A stretch of 64,000 nucleotides of DNA from Elysia crispata (Eukaryota; Mollusca; Gastropoda; Plakobranchidae), in NCBI GenBank assembly GCA_033675545.1, contig JAWDGP010002610.1, forward strand, positions 1-64,000. The letters are read 5' to 3'. The notes under the pieces are model-generated. The model worked only from the letters and a program-made list of their open reading frames with translations, made no database searches and was not told the origin of the DNA. The position numbers were made by a program, and so were the translations under genes. Of the stretch, positions 1-12,934 are shown piece after piece (the stretch's first letter is position 1; each line of letters opens with the position of its first letter).

Positions 1-2110
1 TGTCCTCTCCTCTATTAATTCAGTCTGTCTCTCCCTCCTTCTGTCCTCTCCTCTATTAATTCAGTCTGTCTCTCCCTCCGTCTGTCCTCTCCTCTATTAA
101 TTCAGTCTGTCTCTCCCTCCGTCTGTCCTCTCCTCTATTAATTCAGTCTGTCTCTCCCTCCTTCTGTCCTCTCCTCTATTAATTCAGTCTGTCTCTCCCT
201 CCGTCTGTCCTCTCCTCTATTAATTCAGTCTGTCTCTCCCTCCTTCTGTCCTCTCCTCTATTAATTCAGTCTGTCTCTCCCTCCGTCTGTCCTCTCCTCT
301 ATTAATTCAGTCTGTCTCTCCCTCCTTCTGTCCTCTCCTCTATTAATTCAGTCTGTCTCTCCCTCCTTCTGTCCTCTCCTCTATTAATTCAGTCTGTCTC
401 TCCCTCCGTCTGTCCTCTCCTCTATTAATTCAGTCTGTCTCTCCCTCCTTCTGTCCTCTCCTCTATTAATTCAGTCTGTCTCTCCCTCCGTCTGTCCTCT
501 CCTCTATTAATTCAGTCTGTCTCTCCCTCCTTCTGTCCTCTCCTCTAGTAATTCAGTCTGTCTCTCCCTCCTTCTGTCCTCTCCTCTATTAATTCAGTCT
601 GTCTCTCCCTCCGTCTGTCCTCTCCTCTATTAATTCAGTCTGTCTCTCCCTCCGTCTGTCCTCTCCTCTATTAATTCAGTCTGTCTCTCCCTCCTTCTGT
701 CCTCTCCTCTAGTAATTCAGTCTGTCTCTCCCTCCTTCTGTCCTCTCCTCTATTAATTCAGTCTGTCTCTCCCTCCTTCTGTCCTCTCCTCTATTAATTC
801 AGTCTGTCTCTCCCTCCTTCTGTCCTCTCCTCTATTAATTCAGTCTGTCTCTCCCTCCTTCTGTCCTCTCCTCTATTAATTCAGTCTGTCTCTCCCTCCT
901 TCTGTCCTCTCCTCTATTAATTCAGTCTGTCTCTCCCTCCTTCTGTCCTCTCCTCTATTAATTCAGTCTGTCTCTCCCTCCGTCTGTCCTCTCCTCTATT
1001 AATTCAGTCTGTCTCTCCCTCCGTCTGTCCTCTCCTCTATTAATTCAGTCTGTCTCTCCCTCCTTCTGTCCTCTCCTCTATTAATTCAGTCTGTCTCTCC
1101 CTCCTTCTGTCCTCTCCTCTATTAATTCAGTCTGTCTCTCCCTCCGTCTGTCCTCTCCTCTATTAATTCAGTCTGTCTCTCCCTCCTTCTGTCCTCTCCT
1201 CTATTAATTCAGTCTGTCTCTCCCTCCGTCTGTCCTCTCCTCTATTAATTCAGTCTGTCTCTCCCTCCTTCTGTCCTCTCCTCTATTAATTCAGTCTGTC
1301 TCTCCCTCCGTCTGTCCTCTCCTCTAGTAATTCAGTCTGTCTCTCCCTCCGTCTGTCCTCTCCTCTATTAATTCAGTCTGTCTCTCCCTCCTTCTGTCCT
1401 CTCCTCTATTAATTCAGTCTGTCTCTCCCTCCGTCTGTCCTCTCCTCTATTAATTCAGTCTGTCTCTCCCTCCGTCTGTCCTCTCCTCTATTAATTCAGT
1501 CTGTCTCTCCCTCCTTCTGTCCTCTCCTCTATTAATTCAGTCTGTCTCTCCCTCCGTCTGTCCTCTCCTCTATTAATTCAGTCTGTCTCTCCCTCCTTCT
1601 GTCCTCTCCTCTAGTAATTCAGTCTGTCTCTCCCTCCTTCTGTCCTCTCCTCTATTAATTCAGTCTGTCTCTCCCTCCTTCTGTCCTCTCCTCTATTAAT
1701 TCAGTCTGTCTCTCCCTCCGTCTGTCCTCTCCTCTATTAATTCAGTCTGTCTCTCCCTCCTTCTGTCCTCTCCTCTATTAATTCAGTCTGTCTCTCCCTC
1801 CTTCTGTCCTCTCCTCTATTAATTCAGTCTGTCTCTCCCTCCGTCTGTCCTCTCCTCTATTAATTCAGTCTGTCTCTCCCTCCTTCTGTCCTCTCCTCTA
1901 TTAATTCAGTCTGTCTCTCCCTCCGTCTGTCCTCTCCTCTATTAATTCAGTCTGTCTCTCCCTCCTTCTGTCCTCTCCTCTATTAATTCAGTCTGTCTCT
2001 CCCTCCTTCTGTCCTCTCCTCTATTAATTCAGTCTGTCTCTCCCTCCGTCTGTCCTCTCCTCTATTAATTCAGTCTGTCTCTCCCTCCTTCTGTCCTCTC
2101 CTCTATTAAT
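1..2110 (+). repeat. Near-perfect array domain 1 (mixed G/T at position 39)
   Basis: The first 51 units (1-2,091) keep exact 41-bp phase without a single indel. Nearly all variation is one site: position 39 is T in 30 units and G in 21, in an irregular order with runs of up to seven T (units 17-23). Four units also carry CTAGTA in place of CTATTA (units starting near 534, 698, 1,313 and 1,600). Position 8 is T in every unit (CTCTCC); the CTCCCC subfamily common further right is absent. Phase breaks in unit 52, where AATTCAG becomes AATCAATCAG near 2,107-2,117. The domain resembles 17.8-21.3 kb in subfamily make-up. Confidence 0.93.
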
Positions 2111-5100
2111 CAATCAGTCTGTCTCTCTCTCCGTCTGTCCTCTCCTCTATTAATTCAGTCTGTCTCTCTCTCCTTCTGTCCTCTCTTCTATTAATTCAGT
2201 CTATCTCTCCCTCCGTCTGTCCTCTCCTCTATTAATTCAGTCTGTCTCTCCCTCTGTCTGTCCTCTCCTCTTTTAATTCAGTCTGTCTCTCCCTCCGTCT
2301 GTCCTCTCCCTCTATTATTTCAGTCTGTCTCTCCCTCCGTCTGTCCTCTCGCTCTATTAATTCAGTCTATTGTCTCTCTCTCCTTCTGACCTCTCTTCTA
2401 TTAATTCAGTCTGTCTCTCCCTCCTTCTGTCCCTCTCCCTCTATTAATTCAGTCTATCTCTCCCTCCGTCTGTCCTCTCCTCTATTAATTCAGGGGCCCG
2501 TCTCTCCCTCCGTCTGTCCCTCTCCTCCACACCTGGGGCCCGTCTCTCCCTCCGTCTGTCCCTCTCTCCCCACAGTCTAGCCTCCTTCTGTCCTCTCCCT
2601 CTATTAATTCAGTCTGTCCCTCCCTCCTTCTGTCCTTTCCTCTATTATTTCAGTCTGTTTCTCCCTTCTTCTATCCTCTCCCTCTAGTAACTCAGTCTGT
2701 CTCTCCCTCCGTCTGTCCTCTCCCTCTAATAAATCAGTCTTGTCTCTCCCTCCGTCTGTCCCTCTCCTCTATTAATTCAGTCTGTCTCTCCCTCCTTCTG
2801 TCCCTCTCCCTCTATTAATTCAGTCTGTCTCTCCCTCCGTCTGTCCTCTCCCTCTATTAATTCAGTCTGTCTCTCCCTCCGTCTGTCCTCTCCTCTATTA
2901 ATTCAGTCTGTCTCTCCCTCCGTCTGTCCCTCTCCTCTATTATTTCAGTCTGTCTCTCTCCCTCCGTCTGTCCTCTCGCTCTATTAATTCAGTCTGTCTC
3001 TCCCTCCCTCCTTCTGTCCTCTCCCTCTATTAATTCAGTCTGTCTCTGCCTCCTTCTGTCCTGTCCTCTATTAATTCAGTCTGTCTCTCCCTCCGTCTGT
3101 CCTCTCTTCTATTAATTCAGTCTGTCTCTCTCTCCTTCTGTCCTCTACTCTATTAATTCAGTCTGTCTCTCCCTCCGTCTGTCCCTCTCTCTCTCTATTA
3201 ATTCAGTCTGTCTCTCCCTCCTTCTGTCCTCTCCTCTATTAATTCACAGGTCTGTCTCTCCCTCCGTCTGTCCTCTCCACTATTAATTCAGTCTGCCCTC
3301 TCTCCGCCTCCTTCTCTACCCGCCCGTCTCTCTTCCTTCTCTATTAATTCAGTCTGTCTCTCCCTCCCTGTCATTCTCTCTCTATTAATTCAGTCTGTCT
3401 CTCCTCTCCTTCTGTCCTCTCATATATTAATTCAGTCTGTCTCTCCCTCCGTCTGTCCTATCCTCTATTAATTCAGTCTGTCTCTCCCTCCTTCTGTCCT
3501 CCTCTCCTCTATTAATTCAGTCTGTCTCTCCCTTCCTTCTGTCCTACCCCCTCTATTAATTCAGTCTGTCTCTCCCTCCGTCTGTCCCTCTCTCTCTATC
3601 TAATTCAGTCTGTCTGCCCTCCCTCCTTCTCTGTCCCTCTCCTACACTATTTATTCAGTCTGTCTCTCCCTCCGTCTGTCCTATCCTCTATTAATTCAGC
3701 TCTGTCTCTCCCTCCGTCTGTCCTCTCCTCTATTAATTCAGCTCTGTCTCTCCCTCCGTCTGTCCTCTCTATTAATTCAGTCTGTCTCTCCCTCCGTCTG
3801 TCCTCTCGCTCTATTAATTCAGTCTGTCTCTCCCTCCGCCTGTCCCTCTCCTCTACATCTACACCCAGTCTGTCTCTCCCTCCACCTGTCCTCTCCTCTA
3901 TTAATTCAGTCTGTCTCTCCCTCCGTCTGTCCTCTCCTCTATTAATTCAGTCTGTCTCTCCCTCCTTCTGTCCTCTCCTCTATTAATTCAGTCTGCCCCT
4001 CGCCTCCTTCTGTCCTCTCCTCTATTAATTCAGTCTGTCTCTCCCTCCGCCTGTCCATCTCCTCTATTAATTCAGTCTGTCTCTCCCTCCGTCTGTCCTC
4101 TCTCCTCTAGTAATTCAGTCTGTCTCTCCCTCCGTCTGTCCTCTCCTCTATTAATTCACAGTCTGTCTCTCCCTCCGTCTGTCCTCTTCCTCTATTAATT
4201 CAGTCTGTTTCTCACTCCGTCTGTCCTCTCCTCTATTAATTCAGTCTGTCTCTCACCTCTCGTCTTGTCCCTCTTCTCTATTAATTCAGTCTGTCTCTCC
4301 CCTCTCTGTCTGTCCTCCCCTCTATTAATTCAGTCTGTCTCTCCCTCCGTCTGTCCACTACTCTATTAATTCAGTCTGTCTCTCCCTCCGTCTGTCCTCC
4401 CTCTCTATTAATTCAGTCTGCCTCTCCCTCCGTCTTCCTCTCCTCTAGTAATTCAGTCTGTCTCTCCCTCCGTCTGTCCTCTCCGCTAGTAATTCAGTCT
4501 GTCTCTCCCTTCATCTGTCCCTCTTCTCTATTAATTCAGTCTGTCTCTCCCTCCATCTGTCCCTCTCTCCCTCTATTAATTCAGTCTGCTCCCTCCCTCC
4601 GTCTGTCCCTCTCCTCTATTAATTCAGTCTGTCTCTCCCTGCGTCTGTCCTCTCCTCTATTAATCTGCCAGTCTGTCTCTCCCTCCTTCTGTCTTCTCCT
4701 CTAGTAATTAAGTCTATCTCTCCCTTCGTCTGTCCTCCCCTCTCTTAATTCACTCAATCTCTCCCTCCATCTTCCTCTCCTCTAGTAATTCAGTCTGTCT
4801 CTCCCTCCTTCTGACCTCTCCTCTTTTTATTCAGTCTGTCTCTCCCTCCGCCTCGTCCTCTCCTCTATTAATTCAGTCTGTCTCTCTCCCTCCTTCTGTC
4901 CTCTCCTTTTTAATTCAGTCTGTCTCTCCCTCCGTCTGTCCATCCCTCTACACCCAGCCTCCGTCTGTCTTTCGCTCTATTAATTCAGTCTGTCTCTCCC
5001 TCTCTCCGCCTGTGCCACCCCTCTACATTAATTCAGTCTGTCTCTGCCTCCGTCTGTCCACCCATCTATTAATTCAGTCTGTCTCTCCCTCCGTCTGTCC

Positions 5101-5811
5101 TCTCGCTCTATTAATTCAGTCTGTCTCTCCCCTCTCCGTCTGTCCTCCTCTCTATTAATTCAGTCTGTCTCTCCCTCCGTCTGTCCTCTCGCTCTATTAA
5201 TTCAGTCTGTCTCTCCCTCCGTCTGTCCTCTCCTCTCTATTAATTCAGTCTGTCTCTCCCTCCGTCTGTCTCCTCTCACTCTATTAATTCAGTCTGTCTC
5301 TCCCTCCTTCTGTCCTCTCTCCCTCTATTAATTCAGTCTGTCTCTCCCTCCGTCTGTCCTCTCCTCTCATTAATTCAGTCTTTCTCTCCCTCCGTCTGTC
5401 CCTCTCCTCTCATTAATTCAGTCTGTCTCTCCCTCCGTCTGTCCTCTCCTCTATATAATTCAGTCTGTCTCTCCCTCCGTCTTTCCTCTCCTCTACAATT
5501 CAGTCTGTCTCTCCTCCTTCTGTCCTCTCCACTATTAATTCAGTCTGTCTCTCCCTCCGTCTGTCCTCTCCTCTATTAATTCAGTCTGTCTCTCCCTCCG
5601 TCTGTCCCTCTCCTCTATTAATTCAGTCTGTCTCTCCCCTCCTTCTGTCCCTCTCCTCTAATAATTCAGTCTGTCTCTCCCTCCTTCTGTCCCTCTCCTC
5701 TATTAATCTCAGTCTGTCTCTCCCTCCGTCTGTCCACTCCTCTATTAATTCAGTCTGTCTCTCACTCCTTCTGTCCTCTCCTCTATTAATTCAGTGCCTG
5801 TCTCTCCCCTC

Positions 5812-5868
5812 CGTCTGTCCATCCCTCTATTAATTCAGTCTATCTCTGCCTCCTTCTGTCCTCTCCTC
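5812..5868 (+). repeat. Copy of the CATCCC / CTCTGCC variant cassette
   Basis: Two linked variant units: TCCATCCCTCTATT followed by TCTATCTCTGCCTCC and the TTC end. The same order (CATCCC, then CTCTGCC) appears again at about 6,110-6,160 and 6,390-6,440, marking this as an earlier copy of the cassette that is tandemly duplicated there. Confidence 0.6.
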
Positions 5869-6109
5869 TATTAATTCAGTCTGTCTCTCCCTCCGTCTGT
5901 CCTCTCCTCTAGTAATTCAGTCTGTCTCTCACTCCTTCTGTCCTCTCCTCTATTAATTCAGTCTGTCTCTCCCTCCGTCTGTCCCTCTCCCTCTATTAAT
6001 TCAGTCTGTCTCTCCCTCCGTCTGTCCTCTCCTCTATTTATTCAGTCTGTCTCTTCCCTCCTTCTGTCCCTTCTCCCTCTATTAATTCAGTCTGTCTCTC
6101 CCTCCATTT

Positions 6110-6530
6110 GTCCATCCCTCTATTAATTCAGTCTTTCTCTGCCTCCGTCTGTCCTCTCCTCTATTAATTCAGTCTGTCTCTCCCTCCCTCTGTCCATCCC
6201 TCTATTAATTCAGTCTGTTTCTCCCTCCATCTGTCATCTCCTCTATTAATTCAGTCTGTGTCTCCCTCCGTCTGTCCACCCCTCTATTAATTCAGTCTGT
6301 CTCTCCCTCCGTCTGTCCACCCCTCTATTTTATCAGTCTGTCTCTCCCTCCGTCTGTCCACCCCCACACTAGCTCCTTCTCTCCCTCCCTCTGTCCATCC
6401 CTCTATTAATTCAGTCTTTCTCTGCCTCCTTCTGTCCTCTCCTCTATTAATTCAGTCTGTCTCTCCGTCCCTCTGTCCATCCCTCTATTAATTCAGTCTG
6501 TTTCTCCCTCCATCTGTCCTCTCCTCTATT
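6110..6530 (+). repeat. Tandem duplication of a ~7-unit variant cassette
   Basis: The order CATCCC unit, TCTTTCTCTGCC unit, normal unit, unit ending CTC with CATCCC, then a TTTCTCCCTCCATC unit appears twice. The second CATCCC marker is at 6,194 in copy one and 6,477 in copy two, 283 bp apart (seven units less 4 bp). The linked rare changes (CTCTGCC, GTTTCTCC with CCATC) make chance agreement unlikely. A related pair (CATCCC then GTTTCTCCCTCCATC) recurs at 63,370-63,420. Confidence 0.75.
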
Positions 6531-7700
6531 AATTCAGTCTGTCTCTCCCTCCGTCTGTCCACCCCTCTATTAATTCAGTCTGTCTCTCCCTCCGTCTGTC
6601 CACCCCTCTATTAATTCAGTCTGTCTCTCCCTCCTTCTGTCCTCTCCTCTATTAATTCAGTCTGTCTCTCCCTCCGTCTGTCCACCCCTCTATTAATTCA
6701 GTCTGTCTCTCCCTCCGTCTGTCCTCTCCTCTATTAATTCAGTCTGTCTCTCCCTCCGTCTGTCCACCTCTTTCCTCTATTAATTCAGTCTGTCTCTCCC
6801 CCTCCGTCTGTCCATCCCTCTATTAATTCAGTCTGCTCTCTCCCTCCTTCTGTCCCTCTCTCCTCTATTAATTCAGTCTGTCTCTCCCTCCGTCTGTCCT
6901 CTCCCTCTATTAATTCAGTCTGTCTCTCCCTCCGTCTGCCCTCACTTCTCTCTAGTAATTCAGTCTGTCTCTCCCTCCGTCTGTCCTCTCCTCTTATTAA
7001 TTCAGTCTGTCTCTCCCTCCGTCTGTCCTCACCTCTATTAATTCAGTCTGTCTCTCCCTCCGTCTGTCCTCTCCTCTATTAATTCAGTCTGTCTCTCCCT
7101 CTGTCTGTCCTCTCCTCTATTACACCAGTCTGTCTCTCCCTCCGTCTGTCCTCTCCTCTATTAATTCAGTCTGTCTCTCCCTCCGTCTGTCCATCATACT
7201 CTATTAATTCAGTCTGTCTCTCCCTCCGTCTGTCCACCCCTTCTATTAATTCAGTCTGTCTCTCCCTCCCGTCTGTCCTCTCCTCTAGTAATTCAGTCTG
7301 TCTCTCCCTCCTTCTGTCCTCTCCCTCTATTAATTCAGTTCGTCTCTCCCTCCGTCTGTCCTCTTCCGCTCTATTAATTCAGTCTGTCTCTCCCTCCTTC
7401 TGTCCTCTCCTCCTTTTAATTCTGTCTGTCTCTCCCTCCGCCCGTCCTGTCTTCTACACCAGTTCGTCTCTCCCTCCGTTCGTCCTCACCTCTATTAATT
7501 CAGTCTGTCTCTCCCTCCGCTCCGTCCACCCCTCTATTAATTCAGCCCGTTTCTCCCTCCGTCTGTCCACTCCTCTATTAATTCAGTCTGTCTCTCCCCT
7601 CTGCCCGTCCACCCCTCTATTAATTCAGCCCGTCTCTCCCTCCGCCCGTCCTCACCTCTATTAATTCAGTCTGTCTCTCCCTCCGTCTGTCCACCCCTCT

Positions 7701-7870
7701 ATTTATTCACTCTGCCTTTCCCTCCTGCTGTCCACCCCTCTTTTAATTCAGCCCGTCTCTCCCTCCGTCTGTCCACCCCCTCTATTAATTCAGTCTGTCT
7801 CTCCCTCCGTCTGTCCACCCCTCTATTAATTCAGCCTGCTCTCTCCCTCAGCCTGTCCTTCCCTCTATTA
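7701..7870 (+). repeat. CCAC-rich variant block, copy A
   Basis: The block holds ATTTATTCAC at 7,701, then a TTTCCCTCCTGCTGTCCACC unit, two TCCACC units, and the rare CAGCCTGTCC at 7,849. The same markers in the same order occur at 15,257 and 15,404, offset by 7,556 and 7,555 bp. The block therefore belongs to the higher-order repeat seen more fully at 13.4-17.5 kb. Confidence 0.78.
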
Positions 7871-8349
7871 ATTCAGTCTGTCTCTCCCCCCGTCTGTCCT
7901 CTCCTCTATTAATACAGTCTGTCTCTCCCTCCGTCTGTCCTCTCCTCTATTAATTCAGTCTGTCTCTCCCTCCGTCTGTCCTCCCCTCTATTAATTCAGT
8001 CTGTCTCTCCCTCCGTCTGTCCATCCCTCTATTAATTCAGTCTGTCTCTCCCTCCGTCTGTCTTCCCCTCTATTAAATCAGTCTGTCTCTCCCCCCGTCT
8101 GTCCTCTCCTCTATTAATACAGTCTGTCTCTCCCTCCGTCTGTCCTCCCCTCTATTAATTCAGTCTTTCTCTCTCTCCTTCTGTCTTCTCCTCTAATAAT
8201 TTAGTCTGTCTCTCCCTCCATCTTTCCTCTCCTCTATTAATTCAGTCTGTCTCTCCCTGCGTCTGTCCTCTCCTCTATTAATTAAGTCTGTCTCACCCTC
8301 CGTCTGCCCTCCCCTCTATTAATTCAGTCTGTCTCTCCCTCCTTCTGTC

Positions 8350-8525
8350 CTCTCCTCTAGTAATTCAGTCTGTCTCTCCCTCCGTCTGTCCTCCCCTCTA
8401 TTATTTCAGTCTGTCTCTCCCTCCGTCTTCCTCTCCTCTAGTAATTCAGTCTGTCTCTCCCTCCTTCTGTCCTCTCCTCTAGTAATTAAGTCTGTCTCTC
8501 CCTCCGTCTGTCCTCCCCTCTATTA
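8350..8525 (+). repeat. AGT/TTATTT/TTCC cassette, copy 1
   Basis: Ordered linked variants: a CTAGTAATTCAG unit, a CTCCCC unit with TTATTTCAG, a 40-bp unit in which GTCTGTCC has lost its G (CGTCTTCC at 8,424), a CTAGTA unit, then CTAGTAATTAAG at 8,481. The same two end markers lie exactly 57 bp apart at 12,964/13,021, 13,546/13,603 and 14,490/14,547, so these are copies of one cassette. Confidence 0.85.
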
Positions 8526-11500
8526 TTTCAGTCTGTCTCTCCCTCCTTCTGTCCTCTCCTCTATTAGTTCAGTCTGTCTCTCCCTCCTTCTGTCCTCTCC
8601 TCTATTAATTCAGTCTGTCTCTACCTCCGTCTGTCCTCTCCTCTATTAATTCAGTCTGTCTCTCCCTCCGTCTGTCCTCTCCTCTATTAATTCAGTCTGT
8701 CTCTCCCTCCGTCTGTCCTCCCCTCTATTAATTCAGTCTGTCTCTCCCTCCTTCTGTCCTCTCCTCTAGTAATTCAGTCTGTCTCTCCCTCCGTCTGTCC
8801 TCCCCTCTATTAAATCAGTCTGTCTCTCCCTCCGTCTGTCCAACCCCTCTATTAATTAAGTCTGTGTCTCTCCCACCGTCTGTCCATTCCTCTATTAATT
8901 CAGTCTGTCTCTCCCTCCGTCTGTCCTCCCCTCTATTAATTCAGTCTGTCTCTCCCTCCGTCTGTCTTCCCCTCTATTAATTCAGTCTGTCTCTCCCTTC
9001 GTCTGTCGTCCCCTCTATTAATTCAGTCTGTCTCTCCCTCCGTTTGTCCTCCCCTCTACTAATTCAGTCTGTCTCTCCCTCTCTTCTGTCGTCTCCTCTA
9101 TTAATTCAGTCTGTCTCTCCCTCCGTCTGTCCTCTCCTCTAGTAATTCAGTCTGTCTCTCCCTCCGTCTGTCCTCCCCTCTATTAATTCTCAGTCTGTCT
9201 CTCCCTCCGTCTGTCCTCTCCTCTATTAATTCAGTCTGTCTCTCCCTCCTTCTGTCCTCTCCCTCTATTAATCTCAGTCTGTCTCTCCCTCTCCGTCTGT
9301 CCTCGGCTCTATTAATTCAGTCTGTCTCTCCCCCTCCGTCTGTCCTCCCCTCTATTAATTCAGTCTTTGTCTCTCCCTCCGTCTGTCCTCTCCTCTATTA
9401 ATCACAGTCTGTCTCTCCCTCCGTCTGTCCTCTCCCTCTATTAATTCAGTCTGTCTCTCCCTCCGTTTGTCCTCTCCTCTATTAATTCCACCAGTCTGTC
9501 TCTCCCTCCGTCTGTCCTCCTCCTCTATTAATTCAGTCTGTCTCTCCCTCCGTCTGTCCTCTCCTCTCTCATTAATTCAGTCTATCTCTCCCTCCTTCTG
9601 TCCTGTCCTCTATTAATTCAGTCTGTCTCTACCCTCCGTCTGTCCTCTCCTCTATTAATTCAGTCTGTCTCTCCCTCCGTCTGTCCTCTCCTCTATTAAT
9701 TCAGTCTGTCTCTCCCTCCGTCTGTCCTTTCGCTCTATCTAATTCAGTCTGTCTCTCCCTCCTGTCTGTCCCTCCCTCTATTAATTTCAGTCTGTCTCTC
9801 CCTCCGTCTGTCCTCTTTCTCTATTAATTCAGTCTGTCTCTCCCTCCGTCTCGTCCAACCCCCCTATTAATTCAGTCTGTCTCTCCCTCCGTCTGTCCTC
9901 TCCTCTATTAATTCAGTCTGCCTCTCCCTCCGTCTGTCCCTCTCCCTCTATTAATTCAGTCTGTCTCTCCCTCCGTCTGTCCTCCTCCTCTATTAATTCA
10001 GTCTTTCTCTCCCTCCGTCTGTCCTCTCCCCTATTAATTCAGTCTGTCTCTCCCTCCGTCTGTCCTCTCCTCTATTAATTCAGTCTGTCTCTCCCTCCGT
10101 CTGTCCCTTTCCCCTCTATTAATTCAGTCTGCCTCTCCCTCCGTCTGTCTTATCCTCTATTAATTTAGTCTTTGTTCTCTCCCTCCGCTCTGTCCTCTCC
10201 TCTAGTAATTCAGTCTGTCTACCCTCCCTCCGTCTGTCCCTCTCCCTCTATTAATTCAGTCTGTCTCTCCCTCTCCGGTTCTTGTCCTCTCCTCTAGTAA
10301 TCCTCAGTCTGTCTCTCCCTCCTTCTGTCCTCTCCCTTCTATTAATTCAGTCTGTCTCATTCCCTCCTGTCTGTCCTCCCCTCTATTAATTCAGTCTGCC
10401 CACTCTCCCTCCGTCTGTCCTCCTCCTCTATTAATTCAGTCCGTCTCTCCCTCCGCCCCTGCTCTCTCTCCTCTATTAATTCAGTCTGTCTCTCCCTCTC
10501 TCCGCTCCTGTCCTCTCCCTCTATTAATTCAGTCTGTCTCTCCCTCCGTCTGTCCTTTCTCTTCTTCTATTAATTCAGTCTGTCTCTCCCTTCCGTCTGT
10601 CTTCTCCCCTCTATTAATCCAGTCTGTCTCTCCCTCCTTCTGTCCTCTCCTCTAGTACTCCATCTCAGTCTGTCTCTCCCTCCGTCTGTCCATCCCTCCC
10701 TCTCTTTATTAATTCAGTCTGTCCCTCTCTCCTTCTGTCCTCTCCTCTAGTAATTCAGTCTGTCTCTCCCTGCTTCTGTCCTCTCCTTTATTAATTCAGT
10801 CTGTCTCTCCCTCCGTCTGTCCTCTCCTCTACTAATTCACTCTGTCTCTCTCTCCTTCTGTCCTCTCCTCTATTAATTCAGTCTGTCTCTCCCTCCGTCT
10901 GTCCTCCTCTCTATTAATTCAGTCTGTCTCTCCCTCCGTCTGTCCCCCTCCCTCTATTAATTCAGTCTGTCTCTCCCTCCGTCTGTCCTCTCCTCTATTA
11001 ATTCCCAGTCTGTCTCTCCCTCCTTCTGTCCTCTCCTCTATTAATTCAGTCTGTCTCTCCCTCCGTCTGTCCTCTCCTCTACTAATTCAGTCTGTCTCTC
11101 CCTCCATCTGTCCTCTCCCTCTATTAATTCCTAGCCTGTCTCTCCTCCTTCTGTCCTCTCCTCTATTAATTCAGTCTGTCTCTCCCTGCTTCTGTCCTCT
11201 CCTCTCTATTAATTCAGTCTGCCTCTCCCTCCTTCTGTCCTCTCTCTCTTATTAATTCAGTCTGTCTCTCCCTCTCGTCTGTCCTCTCCCCTCGATTAAT
11301 TCAGTCTCTCTCTCCCTCCGTCTGTCCCTCTCTCCTCTATTAATTCAGTCTGTCTCTCCCTCCGTCTGTCCTCTGCTCTATTAAATCAGTCTGTCTCTCA
11401 CTCCTTCTGTCCTCTCCTCTATTAATTCAGTCTGTCTCTCAGTTCTCCGTCTGTCCTCTCCTCCTCTATTAATTCAGTCTGTCTCTCCCTCCGTCTGTCC

Positions 11501-12934
11501 TCTCCTCTATAAATTCAGTCTGTCTCTCCCTCCTTCTGTCCTCTCTCCCTCTATTAATTCAGTCTGTCTCTCCCTCTCTCCCCTTCTGGTCCTCTCCTCT
11601 AGTAATTCAGTCTGCTCTCTCCCTCCGTCTGTCCTCCCCTCTATTAATTCAGTCTGTCTCTCCCTCCGTCTGTCCTCTCCTTCTGTTAATTCAGTCTCCC
11701 CGTTCTCTCCCTCTCCGTCTGTCCTCTCCTCTATTAATTCAGTCTGTCTCTCCCTCCGTCTATCCTTTGCTCTATTAATTCAGTCTGTCTCTCCCTCCTT
11801 CTCTGTCCACCTCTCCTCTATTAATTCAGTCTGTCTCTCCCTCCGTCTGTCCTCTCCTCTATTAATTCAGTCTGTCTCTCCCTCCTTCTGTCCTCCCCTG
11901 CCAATTCAGTCTGTCTCTCCCTCCGTCTGTCCTCTCCTCTATTATTTCAGCCTGTCTCTCCCTCCGTCTGTCCCTCTCCCCTATTCATTCAGTCTGTCTC
12001 TCCCTCCGTCTGTCCTCTCCCCTCTATTAATTCAGTCTGTCTCACCCTCCGCCTGTCCCCTCCTCTATTAATCTGTCTGTCTCTCCCTCCCGTCCTCTTC
12101 TAAGTATTAATTCAGTCTGTCTCTCCCTCCGTCTGTCCTCCCCCCTCTATTAAATCAGTCTGTCTCTCCCTCCGTCTGTCCTCTCCTCTAGTAATTCAGT
12201 CTGTCTCTCCCTCCGTCTGGTCCTCCCCTCTATTATTTCAGCCTGTCTCTCCCTCCGTCTGTCCCTCCCCTCTATTAATTCAGTCTGTCTCTCCCTCCCT
12301 TCTGTCCTCATCTCTATTAATTCAGTCTGTCTCTCCCTCCGTCTGTCCTCTCCTCTATTAATTCAGTCTGTCTCTCCCCCTCCGTCTGTCCTCTCCTCTA
12401 TTAATTCAGTCTGCTGTCTCTCCCTCCGTCTGTCCTCTCTCTCTATTAATTCAGTCTGTCTCTCCCTCCGTCTGTCCTCCCCTCTATTAATTCAGTCTTT
12501 CTCTCCCTCCGTCTGTCCTCCCCTCTATTAATTCAGTCTGTCTCTCCCTCCGTCTTTCCTCACCTCTAGTAAATCAGTCTGTCTCTCCCTCCGTCTGTCC
12601 ACTCCTCCATTAATTCAGTCTTTCTCTCCCTCCGTCTGTCCTACCCTCTACCACCTCAGTGTGTCTCTCCATCCGTCTGTCCTCACCTCGTACTAATTCA
12701 GTCTGTCTTCCCCTCCGTCTTTCCTCCCTCTCCTATTAATTCAATGTGTCTCTCCCTCCTTCTGTCCTCTCCTCTATTAATTCAGTCTGTCTCTCCCTCC
12801 GTCTGTCCTCTCCTCTATTAATTCAGTCTGTCTTTCCCTCCGTCTGTCCTCCCCTCTATTAATTCAGTCTGTCTGTCCCTCCTTCTGTCCTCTCCTGTAA
12901 TAATTCAGTCTGTCTCTCGCTCCGTCTGTCCTCC

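Noticed and set aside
206-2050. Repeated order of G/T at position 39 (units 6-15 against 41-50)
   Set aside because: Ten consecutive two-state matches are expected about once by chance among all offsets of 51 units, so this is not evidence for a block duplication.
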